Numbered from the stretch's first letter, positions 11,371 to 21,928 are shown. The stretch: 64,000 bases of DNA from Cervus elaphus (GCF_910594005.1 NC_057827.1:7750001-7814000); one strand, 5' to 3'. Translations and numbers: made by a program. Notes: generated by a model not told the origin, from the sequence alone.

Positions 11371-11916
11371 TTCAGAGAGGAATCGTTGCATATTTATCCC
11401 AGAAGAGATTCAAATGATTCTAGCCCACCCATTAGACAGCACAAATATAATACTGAAAACAATATCATTATGTCATACAGATACAGTCTTAAATAGTGGG
11501 AAAGGAGGTACATCGTGTTGCTCTGCCATTGTTACCTTAGTAAGAAGACATTGCATACCTTCGCAAAGCATCCTTAACTGTAAGAATCAGAACAAGTTTT
11601 GGCCAGAAACACCAATTAACTACTACATCCCACAGCTGGATATTAAAATTAATGAAGATTTTGCTCCATCTTATAACAGACTCAAAAAGACTGTACACAT
11701 TCCTCTAAAACAAACCTCTGGTCTCAAGAAAGATTGTACTTTCAAGGATCATTTCTATAGTTTGTCATGTTTCTTATTGTACACTAGATATTTTAGAGAA
11801 TATATTGTAGCACCTATGACTATTGATCCCTCCTTCCCTTCCTGGTGTGGTTATTTGTTGTTTGGAGTAATTCTATGTATCTATTTTCTCTGCATTGCAC
11901 AGCCTCTGGTACCCCT
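11371..11916. other. unassigned segment inside old L1 debris
   Basis: Bases 11371-11754 match no element I recognise. From about 11755 to 11905 the sequence again resembles a degraded L1M 3' region. A 274-codon plus-strand frame (11240-12064) spans this stretch. Its ends come from L1 debris and a BovB tail, so it is very likely a chance frame. Confidence 0.4.
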
Positions 11917-12046
11917 CAGTTCACTTCAGTTCAGTCGTTCAGTCGTGTCCGACTTTTGCGACCCCATGAGTCGCAGCACGCCAGGCCTCCCTGTCCATCA
12001 CCAACTCCTGGAGTTTACTCAAACTCATGCCATTGAGTTGGTGATA
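11917..12046 (-). mobile_element. BovB 3' tail fragment with target duplication
   Basis: The inverse BovB 3' end starts with repeated TTCAGTT units and runs through GTCGTGTCCGACTTTTGCGA to about the CTCATGCCATTGAGTTGGTGA region. Flanking 12-mers TCTGGTACCCCT (11905-11916) and CCTGGTATCCCT (12047-12058) differ at two sites and look like an old target duplication. This is a 130-base, heavily 5'-truncated copy. Confidence 0.85.
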
Positions 12047-12199
12047 CCTGGTATCCCTATTTAGACGTTTTTCCCTTGTTTTCACAAACAACTTCTTGGC
12101 TAAAGATTGTGCTTAAGCCCCTTTAACTACTTATATTTTCACCCTTTACCATTGCATGTATGTGCGGTTTATGGAGAGTTTATGGCTTTGCCTCATATT

Positions 12200-12640
12200 T
12201 ATCCAGAGACTAGTCTTCATACTTGTTTCAGGCACAGAACTCATAACTCTTGAAATTTCCTAGATGATAAGAGAGGGAGAAGTGTCTTGATATTTCAACC
12301 ATTCCTGAGTTTATGTTAATTTAGGCAAAACTCTTAGATAAACACGGGATAGTGGCTGCTTGCCAGGCGAAACTCATGAATAGTGAATTGGAACTTTTGG
12401 TACCACCACCTGACCTCTGGGGAGAGGAAAGCTGCTAGAGGTTGAGTCAATTACCAGTGATCCATCATGACTATGTGATGAAACCTCTCTAAATACCCAA
12501 AGGACTGGGTTCATGAAACTTCTGGGATGATGAGTGTGTAGAGATGCTGAGAGTGTGGCAGATCTGAAGAAGGAATGAAAGAACCACACTATTTCCTATG
12601 TACTTTGTCATGCATATTTCTTGCATCTGTCTGCTCTTCT
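12200..12640 (+). mobile_element. ancient ERVL-like LTR
   Basis: The order of words matches an old mammalian LTR also present inverted at 26040-26760: a GAAATTTCCTAGATGATAAG segment, AGTGTCTT, CTGAGTTTATGTTAAT, TTGGAACTTTT, CACCTGACCTCTGGGGAG, then GAAACCTCTCTAAATACCCA and GGGTTCATGAAACTTCTGGG. The 3' end is truncated near 12640. I cannot name the subfamily with certainty. Confidence 0.5.
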
Positions 12641-13875
12641 GTCTTCTCAGCTGAGGGTTCCTCTGAGCTCAGGAAACACTTTCTGTCCTCACTTGCTTCC
12701 CCTGGTGAAGCTGTCAGTCTGTGACGTCCCTCTGCTGACTTCTGCAGCAGACACATGGGAGAAAGAGCAGGGCAGCGAGTTTAAACGATGCTGCAGGAAG
12801 TCTGCTCCTGGTACCGAGGTAGGCCACATGGGGCTTGGGCTGTAGGCCATTCTAGCACCCATTGCAGGGGCTGGAAACTTGGTTGCTCAGGGATCACTAA
12901 TCCTGAATCTTTCTTTGTGTTGCTTTGTGGAGCTTAATAGCTGTTATCAGATAGCAGAAAAGACATTTTGGAACGATGTGGTTAGTCAAGCCTGTGTTGA
13001 TATGGCAAGTCAACAGCAAAAAAAACAAAAAAAACAAAAAAAAAACACCTCAATTCAAATATGGTTTATCTGCACTGTGTGTGTGATTTTAAGCACTGCA
13101 TGTTCTTCTGACCATTGGTGTATTGCACACCACAATCTCTCGAGAAATCCATGAGCAGGTAGATTTGTATTGCCCATTTTCCTTGCTGATACTTTCCTGT
13201 GTCTGTAAAATCCCTTTACTTGTGTTTATTCATTAAGTAATTCCGCTGAACTGCACTCCAGACTCTTCACTAAAGACCCACTCCTGTAACCGGTGTGGGG
13301 ATCTGGGGAGCCAAAGCAGAACAAGGGCCACATTTAATGCTGAGTGAGGACGGGCCCATGAAAGAAAAACACCCCCCATGCCCAGGACCACAGTGGTTAG
13401 GTGAAATACGCACTTGTTGGGTTTGAATCTAAAAATATAAGAAAAACTGCCTAGAGGCTCTTCTGTCAGCCTCTTTGTGAATGACAAGGAACACAGCAAA
13501 CAAAAGCCTTCAGGAGAAAAATTGCTAAGGGACATGAGTTCAGGGGTTACTAAGGGAACCAAACAGAACCCTGTGCCTCCCCTCTAAGTACAAACACCAC
13601 TACATCCTCCCTCTTGTGTGTAGAAAACCTGAAGTCTCCCAGGCCCCCAGAGTCACAGAAGAGCAGGGTCAAACAGTTAGGAGTTAGGACAGGAAAGTCA
13701 CAGTCACAGTGTCTGATGGAAGAATGGGATTAACACCGTTGCTCATAATAATCTGTATCTTTGTAGGCATTAGAATAACTGTAGCTTGCTCTGTCCACAT
13801 ATATAAGCAGGCAACTAAAATTGTCAGCAAAGAGGTGCTACAGACTCATATCAACATCTTTTCTAAGAAAATGGC
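12641..13875. other. 1.2 kb without recognised element; A-rich simple repeat
   Basis: An A-rich tract with interspersed C lies at 13018-13047. There is no SINE or LINE signature and no coding signal that I can defend. The open frames here (up to about 109 codons, minus strand, 13233-13562) have no recognisable domain. Confidence 0.45.
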
Positions 13876-14546
13876 CCATGTCAGCATGAGAAAGTTACAG
13901 AAGATGGATCTTTGCCCCTAATCTCATAGAAATGGGGTGATGTCTGACAAGTGGAGATTTGTAAGCAGTTCCTTTGTCCCTTTTCTGTTAGCCTATCTGT
14001 TATCCTCAGACCTTAATTATAAAAATGAGATTGCTAGGTAACATTTAACCTAACTTTTAACCAAACATTTTAACCTTAACCTAACTTCTGATTTTGCTCT
14101 ACTGAATATACACAATGCCTTGCCTAATCTCTTGATTTCTTTCCTGGATTAAATGGAGTAAGAATGAAGAATTATGTAGTTAAAGAATGACTAACTCTCT
14201 ACCTTCAGCTACCCCCTTAGCAAATTTGCAGGCAGACCACGTGGGCAAGACAGCATCCAAAAGAAGATAAGCAGAAGTCAGCAGGTCTGCACACAATGGA
14301 AAAATGATGACGAATCCAACCTCCCACCTTAATGATTAACTAAGATTGTTTCCCCTTTTTCCATTTAAAATTGTCCTGGCTGAGCATAATCTTCAGAGTT
14401 GGTCCCTGGACAAGAGTCCAGCTTCTTTCTGGGCTGCTGACTTTTCTGAACAAATCATCTTTCCTTTCTACAGACACTTGCCCCTCGATTATTGGCTTTT
14501 GAGCAGGGAGCAGCCAAACCTGAGTTCAGTAACCCTTACACCCTGC
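13876..14546 (+). mobile_element. probable endogenous-retrovirus-type solo LTR
   Basis: The block begins near TGTCAGCATGAGAAAGTTAC (13877). It ends with an LTR-like R/U5 pattern: GTCCCTGGACAAGAGTCC at about 14402, GGGCTGCTGACTTTTCTGAA, CAAATCATCTTTCCTTTC, then the CTCGATTATTGGCTTTTGAG segment. The order resembles ERV1-class LTR ends I know from mammals. No internal retroviral genes are visible. Boundaries and class are inferred. Confidence 0.42.
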
Positions 14547-14699
14547 TTCTCGCTGGAAGTGCAGATTGTCTGACAGGAGGGAAAGAGAAGTAGACTCCAT
14601 GAAGCCCTTGGATATACTTATTACCCGGTCAGTTTTCCCCTCCTCTCCCTTTAGTTAAACATAAAACATTCAGTTCTGATAACTTGGAGCACTGTGTTT

Positions 14700-15330
14700 T
14701 TTGCTGCTTTTGAAAGGGAGACGCGTCCTTCTCCGGCGTCACAGTCCCGGGGCACACAGGTGGGCGCGCCCCAGCCCTCGCCCCGAGGCAGCTCTGCGGG
14801 GGCAGGGGCGGAGCAGATGAGACAATGGCTGCAGAGGTCCTGCGCTCCCCAGAGCAGATTAGACCTGTTTCAGTTGCCAAGGAGCAAGATGCTTGCAGCC
14901 GGTTTTGTGTTCTGTTTCCTAGGCTCACGTGCCAGTTGTTCTGTCCAGTCAGTTCAGAGGACTGCGGACGGCTTATTCAGCAAGATACAATGGTGGGAAG
15001 AATGGACCCTGAGAAAGTTGTCTGTGGAATTCATTTTCCCATGGTTTAAGACACAGACACATCAAAAGGGAGGAAAAGCAGCCGTTTAAAAAGAATCTCA
15101 CTTAGCATGTCCTCTCTGGTCCTCTCGTATCTTCATGAGCTTGCAGTCAGCGAGACTGGCGCCCCAGTCTCATCAACGAAACAGGGGTCTGGACATTCCC
15201 GTGTCTGGGGGCTTTATCTGCCTTTATCTAAGACAGGCTGTCTTCTCCAGCCCTCCCAGTGCGGAGACCAAAGTCTGCGGCCAAGACCGAAGCGAGCGTT
15301 CAGCGATTAATACGTCATCAGGCACTTGGT
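14700..15330. promoter_or_regulatory. small CpG-rich patch (possible weak island)
   Basis: In otherwise CpG-poor DNA, 14721-14845 holds twelve CpG dinucleotides and a GGGGCGG GC-box-like word near 14805. A second, weaker cluster lies at 15150-15315. Overlapping open frames on both strands (131 codons plus, 99 codons minus) follow from the low stop density of GC-rich DNA. It could be an unmethylated regulatory element, a non-coding RNA promoter, or the remnant of a GC-rich repeat. No transcript evidence is visible in the sequence. Confidence 0.25.
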
Positions 15331-15829
15331 GAGATGGTATTTCAGGACTTTTCTGTGAATAAGTAATCTGAACACAGAATGAATCATCACAAAGGTTTTC
15401 CATGGCTAAGCTGAGAATGTGGAGTGAGTTTCTTCTTATTTTCCTTTCTTTTATATACAAACCCCCCAAAGACTGTTTTCATTAACTGCTCCAACATTCA
15501 TACTTACTGGCTTCCAGTACATCCATTTGTACTTTAATCACTTTTAAACATGTCCTTATAAATGAGGCTGCTTGCTCTTTGCCAGATGAAACCTATACTC
15601 TACTTCTTGGAAGAAAACATTTGTATGGTGAAATAAAAATATGACTCTAAGCTCCATAAGGGTGAAGAAAAAAGAAAAATTAATTTCAGAATTTGATTTA
15701 CATATGTTTTCCAAAAGCAAAACCTGAACATTAATTATGCTCTTGTAACGCTTGGTAATTGATATATCATATTGAACAAAGAGGAACAAAGCAGTAGGTA
15801 TTTTCTATTTTCAAATTTTAATGGAATTT
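15331..15829. other. no gene or named repeat recognised
   Basis: AT-rich sequence without SINE, LINE or LTR landmarks that I can identify. The minus-strand frame of 77 codons at 15556-15789 shows no family feature. Confidence 0.45.
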
Positions 15830-16535
15830 TCAAACATGTTATAAGCTGATTGCACAGAACACTGAACCACCGAGAACCCATCAAGTGGCTCCAAAAATCA
15901 TTTCCCTTCTACTCTTCCTGTGTCACATGTTCATTTAGTTTTCCCATTTTTTTCTGTCTCCTACCACTTTTTCTGGGGAGGGCTGGTGTATTTTAAAGCA
16001 AACACCACTTCATTTCACTTGCAAATATTTAAGTAGGTACCTTAATGAGATGATGGCTTTGCTTGTTTAACAAAAGCAGAACACTATTATCACAACCCCC
16101 TCAAATAACATTAATTCCTTATCATCTTCATCTAATATCTGATCAATGTACAAGTTTCCTGGATTGTCCCACAAAGAATAAAAATGCCTTCTAAAGATTG
16201 GATTGTTTGAATCAGGATGCAGGCAAGGCCCACACTGCATGTGGTCTGCAGGTCTCCTGAGCCATTTTTCCTCAAGAATAGCCACACCCCACCCCCTTTA
16301 CTGTGCGATGCATCCCTTGTCCTAAGATTTATCTTATACTTTGGATTTGAATTACTGCTTCCTCCTGCATATTCTGAAGCTGATGGTAGATCCATAGAGA
16401 GTTTTCCTTAGGCTATAGTACAGCTTTATGGTTAGGAATACTTAATAAGTGGTGGGATGCTTTCCATTGCATCATATCAGAAGCACACCCTGCCAGGTTG
16501 TCCCTTGTTTACTAACATTAAGAATAAGAAAGAGG
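15830..16535 (-). mobile_element. old L1M 3' UTR
   Basis: The plus strand carries inverse L1M 3'-UTR landmarks: 'tattttaaagcaaacacca' near 15991, 'tcatctaatatctgatc' near 16127, 'tttgaatcaggatgcaggc' near 16207, and 'cattgcatcatatcagaagc' near 16465. It is interrupted at 16538 by a BovB fragment. It carries no coding sequence. Confidence 0.6.
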
Positions 16536-16537
16536 TT

Positions 16538-16984
16538 TGGTTCAGTTCAGTCACTCAGTCGTGTCCGACTCTTTGCGACCCCATGAATCGCAACACTCCA
16601 GGCCTCCCTGTCCATCACCAACTCCCGGAGTTTACTCAAACTCATGTCCATCAAGTCGGTGATGCCATCCAGCCATCTCATCCTCTGTCATCCCCTTCTC
16701 CTCCTGCCCCCAGTCCCTCCCAGCATCAGGGTCTTTTCCAATGAGTCAACTCTTCACATGAGGTGGCCAAAGTATTGGAGTTTCAGCTTCAGCATCAGTC
16801 CTTCCAATGAACACCCAGGACTGATCTCCTTTAGAAAGGACTGGTTGGATCTCCTCGCAGTCCAAGGGACTCTCAAGAGTCTTCTCCAACCCCACAGTTC
16901 AAAAGCTTCAATTCTTCGGTGCTCAGCTTTCTTCACAGTCCAACTCTCACATCCATACCTGACTGCTGGAAAAACCAAGTGCCA
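16538..16984 (-). mobile_element. BovB 3' fragment
   Basis: The inverse BovB tail begins with TTCAGTTCAGTCACTCAGTC. It continues through the C-terminal coding region (the minus-strand frame 16754-16978 reads KKAEHRRIEAFELWGWRRLL) and ends near 16984. This is a 5'-truncated insertion of about 450 bases. The 74-codon frame is a partial ORF only. Confidence 0.93.
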
Positions 16985-17645
16985 TTAACTCACTTCATGC
17001 ATATAAATTTCTTTGCAACACTTTCCCTAATGGTTTTTATCAGCCATTGATGCTGCCAGTTTCACTATTTCACTGGAGTTTACAACACACAGTTTTGGAA
17101 ATTATTTATCTCCTACTTTTGTTACCTGTTATTCTATTTCCCCATGTCCAGGTTGTACTACTCACCTCTTAACAGGCCAGTAAATCAACAGACTATTGGG
17201 TCAGAGAATACTGACTTCATCTGAAAAGCCAGCACACCAAGAAGAAGGTGGCCTAGTGTCTCAAAGACCATCTTACCCAAGTTAGCATTTCGACTTCTAT
17301 TAAAAAGGGAGGGGATGTGGTTCACTGTTGCAAACTTCTTGGTGATGTAAGCCTTTGTTCTTGCAACTGTTTGAGTAGGTATGGATGCTATGTTCCTGTA
17401 AACTTCCAACAAGGCAAAAGTTACTCTGTTATACAATGTTTTCTACCAGTATTTACAGATTTTCAGAAATAATGAGCTTGTACCCTAGCAACCTTAATAG
17501 TGAGCAAAGAATTTATTTTAAAAGTATCATTATTATCTCATTTATTTTTATGTATTTGATGCATTTATGTATTTAATGTATTACATTGTCTTTTATTTGT
17601 ATATTATTTGAGAGGATATTTCCTTTTAGTTTTTTTTAATGTTTT
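16985..17645. other. mostly unassigned; unrecognised 83-codon minus frame
   Basis: The first 80 bases may continue the old L1M tail. The minus-strand frame 17185-17436 translates to a plausible-looking but unrecognised peptide. It has no detectable domain, no upstream exon or poly-A tail. I treat it as non-coding unless a protein search shows otherwise. Confidence 0.4.
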
Positions 17646-17872
17646 GATTTGCTTTATTTAAAACTTATTATAAAAATTCTAGAGGGAATGTTATAATGAA
17701 CCCTTTAGTTATCATCCCCAGTTTTAATAATTTTGAACTCATGGTTAATTTTGTTTCATGGATACTACTCCCCTTTTCCACCCTGGATTATTTTGATTGT
17801 TTGATTCTTATTTAAGTCCCAAACATCACAAGATTTTATCTGTAAATAATCATGCCTAAATCAATGAACTTT
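17646..17872 (-). mobile_element. old L1M 3' UTR fragment
   Basis: The plus strand has 'gttataatgaacccttta' near 17691, 'atcatccccagttttaa' and 'ttttgtttcatgga' near 17750, the inverse of an L1M 3'-UTR segment of the same type as at 15830-16535. It is cut by the BovB fragment at 17873. Confidence 0.5.
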
Positions 17873-18053
17873 TGCTGTTGTTCAGTCACTAAGTCGTATC
17901 AGACTCTTTGGGACCCCCACGGACTGCAGCAAGCCAGGCTTCCCTGTCCCTCACTATCTCCTGGAGTTTGCCCAAGTTCATGTCCATTAAACTGGTGATG
18001 TTATTTAACCATCTCATCCTCTGTTGCCCTCTTCTCCTTTTGCCTTCAATTTT
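17873..18053 (-). mobile_element. BovB 3' fragment
   Basis: The inverse tail starts TGCTGTTGTTCAGTCACTAA and continues to the CTTCTCCTTTTGCCTTCAAT region, where it stops. Its truncated 5' side directly abuts the left arm of the inverted repeat at 18054. Confidence 0.88.
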
Positions 18054-18240
18054 CTGGCCTCTTATCAATTTCTATTGATTAAAGAGCCCAAGAACCCTGA
18101 CTGATGACAGATTGAAACACATTCACTATATTTAAACATGTGAGTACATACTGATACCTTAACAACATGGAAGGTTTCAAAACAACAACCTCAGCAAAAC
18201 TGCAGGATGCTATAGAACCAGTTAGTTTTAAAGCTATATA
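18054..18240 (+). repeat. inverted repeat, left arm
   Basis: It pairs with 18759-18941 in reverse complement over roughly 185 bases, at about 85% identity by eye. The best-matched block is CTGGCCTCTTATCAATTTCT, and ATTGATTAAAGAG is identical in both arms. A 518-base spacer of old L1M sequence separates the arms. The identity of the repeated unit is unknown. It may be the end of the LTR-like block that follows the right arm. Confidence 0.85.
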
Positions 18241-18758
18241 CCACCACTCATGAAGTTATCTTAACAAAAAAGAAGAGAAAGTCAAATGTAAACTTTATCA
18301 TCTCCAGATCTAATCACCTATTTCCATGAAACATGAGGAACAGAGGAAGATATTAATGACTTGTGTCAGCAAATCCAGACTATATGAAACTTTACAAGGT
18401 AAGTTCATTCATCTTCCATGAATAAAGTGCCAAGAAAAACAGAGGAAAGTGATCCCACTGATTAAAAGAGACCTAAAACATACATTTTTATATATTTGAC
18501 ATATATTACATTTGATGGACAGGGAAGTCTGGCGTGCTGCAGTCCATGGGGTCGCAAAGAGTCGACCCAACTGAGCAACTTATCTGAACTGAAAACATAC
18601 ATTGAACAAAGACATGTACTTTATTTCAATCTTTATTTAGAATAAGTGTAAAAAAAAATCATGAAACAATCAAGAACATTTGAATATTGACTACATATTT
18701 GAAGATAATAATAAATTTTAAAAAAATCAGTGAACAGTAATTCCTTATTGTCTCCAAA
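18241..18758 (+). mobile_element. old L1M 3' UTR between the inverted-repeat arms
   Basis: The words 'catctccagatctaatcacc' (about 18299), 'aataaagtgccaagaaaa' (18421) and 'gaacatttgaatattgacta' (18672) resemble the plus-oriented L1M 3' UTR. The BovB tail at 18487-18591 interrupts it. Confidence 0.45.
18487..18591 (+). mobile_element. short BovB/Bov-A tail insertion with target duplication
   Basis: Perfect 12-base duplications AAAACATACATT lie at 18475-18486 and 18592-18603. About 80 bases inside (18512-18591) are the 3' end of BovB, containing GTCCATGGGGTCGCAAAGAG. The first 25 or so bases after the left duplication are AT-rich and not BovB, so they may be filler added at the 5' end during insertion. 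Confidence 0.8.
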
Positions 18759-18941
18759 TATATAGTAAACTAACTGGTTCCATAGCATCCAGCAGTTTCG
18801 CGGAGGTTGTTATTGTGAAACCTTCCCTGTTGCTAAGGTAACAGTATATACTCATGTGTTTTTACATAGTGGATGTGTTTCAATCTGTTAGCAACTAGGA
18901 TTCTTAGACTCTTTAATCAATAGAAATTGATAAGAGGCCAG
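18759..18941 (-). repeat. inverted repeat, right arm
   Basis: This is the reverse-complement partner of 18054-18240. It runs straight into the LTR-like block at 18942, whereas the left arm ends at a BovB truncation point. That asymmetry suggests the right copy is the fuller one. Confidence 0.85.
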
Positions 18942-20165
18942 ACCCAGAATTCAGGCAGGGCTTTGCTGGGACTCAGGCTGCAGCACAAAGGAGGGAAAAC
19001 AATAACAGTCTCCCTTCCTTGCTCCCTGAGCGGGGAGGAGGTGGACTCTCAGATGGGGTGAGGGTAGAGGTAGCCCGTGGGTCTGCCTGGGCTGGAAAAG
19101 TGGCCTCGGTGGTTTGCCCGCCGCTTTGGTGGTGTTCCTGGCTCCTCGAACGGGGCAGCTGTGGGCTTTCTGTTCTTTCTCTATCTTGTTGTACATGATT
19201 TGTCCCAACTGTGCATGCACACAGTTATTTTTAGTTCCCTTATAGTTTCTTTGTGTTTTGTTGCTCAAGGAGCACTGGGATTCTTTAAAGGGAAATGTTA
19301 CTTACAGGCCACAGTCGTGATATCAGAGGGGACTGCTGGTACTGAATTGGTTTCTCTTTCAGTGAACAGACATACCTAGGAAATGCATATCCATTTTGTG
19401 TTAGTTCATGATATATTTTATCTTAGAGTTTAAATTCAGGTTATATGCTATTGTTTAATGTAATTTATCTTACCTTCATCTTTCTCTTATGCTGAAGAAC
19501 CATCTTCTCAGTAACTCCACTATAATTTACCCATTTGCTTTGTCCCACAATATGCAGTCACTGTTAGTGAATCAAACCTGGGTCCCCGGGCCCCTAGGCA
19601 ATAAGGGCAATCTACTGGCAGCGGGTTGCAGTGAAATAAAGTTCCGTGTTCACTGCAAATGCCAGGCGAGGAGTTCATGTAGCTAGTGCCCAAAAGACCT
19701 GAATTATTCAGTGGTTTTCAGGGAAAGGTTTTAAAAGGTAGGGTGAGGGGAGGGTGTGTGTGATATGCTCATGGACATTCTTCTGATTGGCTGGTTATGA
19801 GGTAACTGGGAGTCAACAGCATTGACCTTCTGGTTCCAGCTGTCCTGGGGTCTATAGCCTCGTAGGTAGCATACAGTTAACTTCTTCCACCTGGTGAGGG
19901 TTTCATTATCTGCAAAACAGCTCAAAAGACATGACTCAATATTATCTACAGCCCTTGAAGAACTAAAGGTCCCTGGCTTTGTTTAAAGGCTAAAGTATTA
20001 TTATTTTGTCTTGCTTGACTGTTTTCCTCTTTCACATTTTCTCACTTCTCTGACTAAACTTATTCTTTGACTGAAGTTTTTCTATAGACAAAAGGCAGGA
20101 GGAGGACTTGTCAGGGTTGGGGATTCTTATTCTAGGAAGGCCCATAGGGTCCTGTTGGTTATACC
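18942..20165. mobile_element. probable ruminant LTR/ERV-derived block (non-coding)
   Basis: About 1.2 kb containing words that I associate with ruminant LTR repeats: CAGGCAGGGCTTTGCTGGGA, AGCGGGGAGGAGGTGGACTC, GGCAGCTGTGGGCTTTCTGT, CAACTGTGCATGCACACAGT, and later GATTGGCTGGTTATGAGGTA and ATCTGCAAAACAGCTCAAAA. No retroviral gene frame was found. Orientation and borders are uncertain. An alternative is a composite of two adjacent LTRs, one around 18942-19380 and one around 19570-20100. Confidence 0.42.
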
Positions 20166-20194
20166 CTCAGCCTTAGAATAACTATAGAACAGTC

Positions 20195-20480
20195 GCCACG
20201 GCCGCTGCCAAGTCGCTTCAGTCGTGTCCGACTCTGTGCAACCCTATAGACGGCAGCCCACCAGGCTCTGCTGTCCCTGGGATTCTCCAGGCAAGAACAC
20301 TGGAGTGGGTTGCCATTTCCTTCTCCAATGCCTGAAAGTGAAAAGGGAAAGTGAAGTCGCTCGGGTTGCGTCCGACTCTTCGCGACCCCATGGACTGCAG
20401 CCTACCAGGCTCCTCTGTCCATGGGATTTTCTAGGCAAGAGTACTGGAGTGGGGTGCCATTGCCTTCTCCAATAGAGCAG
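20195..20480 (-). mobile_element. Bov-A2 dimeric SINE
   Basis: Two inverse Bov-A monomers (about 20205-20325 and 20355-20475) are joined by the diagnostic linker TGCCTGAAAGTGAAAAGGGA. Each carries the CGTGTCCGACTCT-type tail and the GGAGTGGGxTGCCATT core. There is no tRNA-derived head, which separates it from Bov-tA. Confidence 0.93.
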
Positions 20481-20919
20481 TAGCAGCAATATTATTACTG
20501 AAAACACTTTGAGCCTTATTATGTCTCCATTTGTTTTGTCTTTGTGATTTTCCCCACGTGAATGTGTGGCCAACTGCATTTTGGAGTCTCTGTATAGTCA
20601 TGTTATCAGCGTGCCACAGGTTCATTTGTTTCTTTTTGCCCACGTTGTATGGGTGCCAATTTTTACATTTAAACTTGATTCATGTTTACATCAAACATTT
20701 TTATGTTTACAAAGTTACACGTATAAAATAAAGTACATTTAAAGAGGTCTACTTCTGCCACCGCTTCCTCTGTCCTATTCCTTTTCTTCTCTAACATGTA
20801 ACTACTTAAAACATATTTTGGTTTTCTTTCCATTGTTTTCTGTATTTATTTCTTAGATAAATAGTAGCATACTATGCTTACTTTTTCCTGCCTTACTTTT
20901 TTCCCCTTAATTTTACATT
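20481..20919. other. no named element recognised
   Basis: AT-rich sequence, possibly an old LINE remnant. No landmark is firm enough to name a family. Confidence 0.4.
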
Positions 20920-21137
20920 TGTTGTTTTTGTTTAATCACTAAGTCTTGTCCAGCTCTTTTGCAACCACATGGACTGTAGTCCACCGGGCTCCTCTGTCTG
21001 TGGAATTCCTCAGGCCAGAATACTGGAGTGGGTAGCCATTTACTTCTCCAGGGGATTTTCCTGACCCAGGGTTCAAATCCACATTTCCTGCATTGATAAC
21101 AGATTCTTTATCACCAAGCCACCTGGGAAGCCCAATG
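20920..21137 (-). mobile_element. Bov-tA SINE
   Basis: It runs from the inverse tail (AATCACTAAGTCTTGTCCAG) to an inverse head ending in CCACCTGGGAAGCCCA. It is moderately diverged and adjoins an old plus-strand L1M. Confidence 0.9.
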
Positions 21138-21417
21138 CACAGAAATGTATTCCTCACTCTTTGGATACAATGGAATACTACTCAGCAATAACAAGGAATG
21201 ACATCTTGATATATGCCGCAACATGGACGAATCTCATAATAGCTATACTGAGTGAAAGAAGCCTGGCAAAAAGGATTGCAAAGCTTATAATTTCATTTAC
21301 ATAAAATTCTCGCAACTAAAAATAATCTACAGTGACAGAAAGCAGCAAATGCTTGGGTCCTAGATGCTGAAGGGAGTGTCAAGTGAAGGGTGATGAAAAG
21401 GAGAATTTACCAAGAGG

Positions 21418-21618
21418 CATGAAGGGCCCAGCTGGTAAAGAATCTGCCTGCAATGCAGGAGACCTGGGTTTGATCCCTGGGTTGGGAAGATCCCCTGGAG
21501 AAGGGAAAAGCTACCCACTCCAATATTCTGACCTGGAGAATTCCATGCACTGTGTAGTCCATGGGGTTGCAAAGAGTCAGACATAACTGAGCAAATTTCA
21601 CTTCACATGAAGGGCCCA
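21418..21618 (+). mobile_element. Bov-tA SINE with 13-base target duplication
   Basis: CATGAAGGGCCCA occurs at 21418-21430 and again at 21606-21618. The SINE body between has the GGTAAAGAATCTGCCTGCAA head and the GGTTGCAAAGAGTCAGACAT tail. The extreme 5' end is shortened or overlaps the duplication. Confidence 0.93.
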
Positions 21619-21687
21619 ATGAGTGTATTCACTGTCTGGATTGAGGTTATGGTTTTATGGGTCCATACAAATGTTAAAATTCTTCAA

Positions 21688-21928
21688 ACTTTATCTTTTA
21701 AATGGGACTTCCCTGGTGGCTCAGAGGGTAAAGTGTCTGCCTGCACTGTGGGAGACCCAGGTTCGATCCTTGGGTTGGGAAGATCCCCTGAAGAAGGAAA
21801 TGGCAACTAACTCCAGTATTCTTGCCTGGAGAATCCCATGGATGGAGGAGCCTGGTGGGCTACAGTCCACAGGGTCGCAAAGAGTCAGACACGACTGAGC
21901 GACTTCCCTTTCACTTTATCTTTTAAAT
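21688..21928 (+). mobile_element. Bov-tA SINE, full length, perfect 16-base target duplication
   Basis: ACTTTATCTTTTAAAT is repeated exactly at 21688-21703 and 21913-21928. The SINE is near consensus (GGACTTCCCTGGTGGCTCAG to GGGTCGCAAAGAGTCAGACA). Intact duplications and few changes mark a relatively recent insertion into the old L1M. Confidence 0.96.

Noticed and set aside
17185..17436. 83-codon minus-strand frame with ordinary-looking amino-acid composition
   Set aside because: No recognised family, no poly-A or splice context, and stops on both sides. Kept only as unassigned.
18942..20165. Complete endogenous retrovirus
   Set aside because: No gag, pol or env frame is present. At most LTR-derived, non-coding sequence.
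20195..20480. CRISPR-like direct repeat pair
   Set aside because: The two repeats are the monomers of a dimeric Bov-A2 SINE. This is eukaryotic DNA and there is no array.
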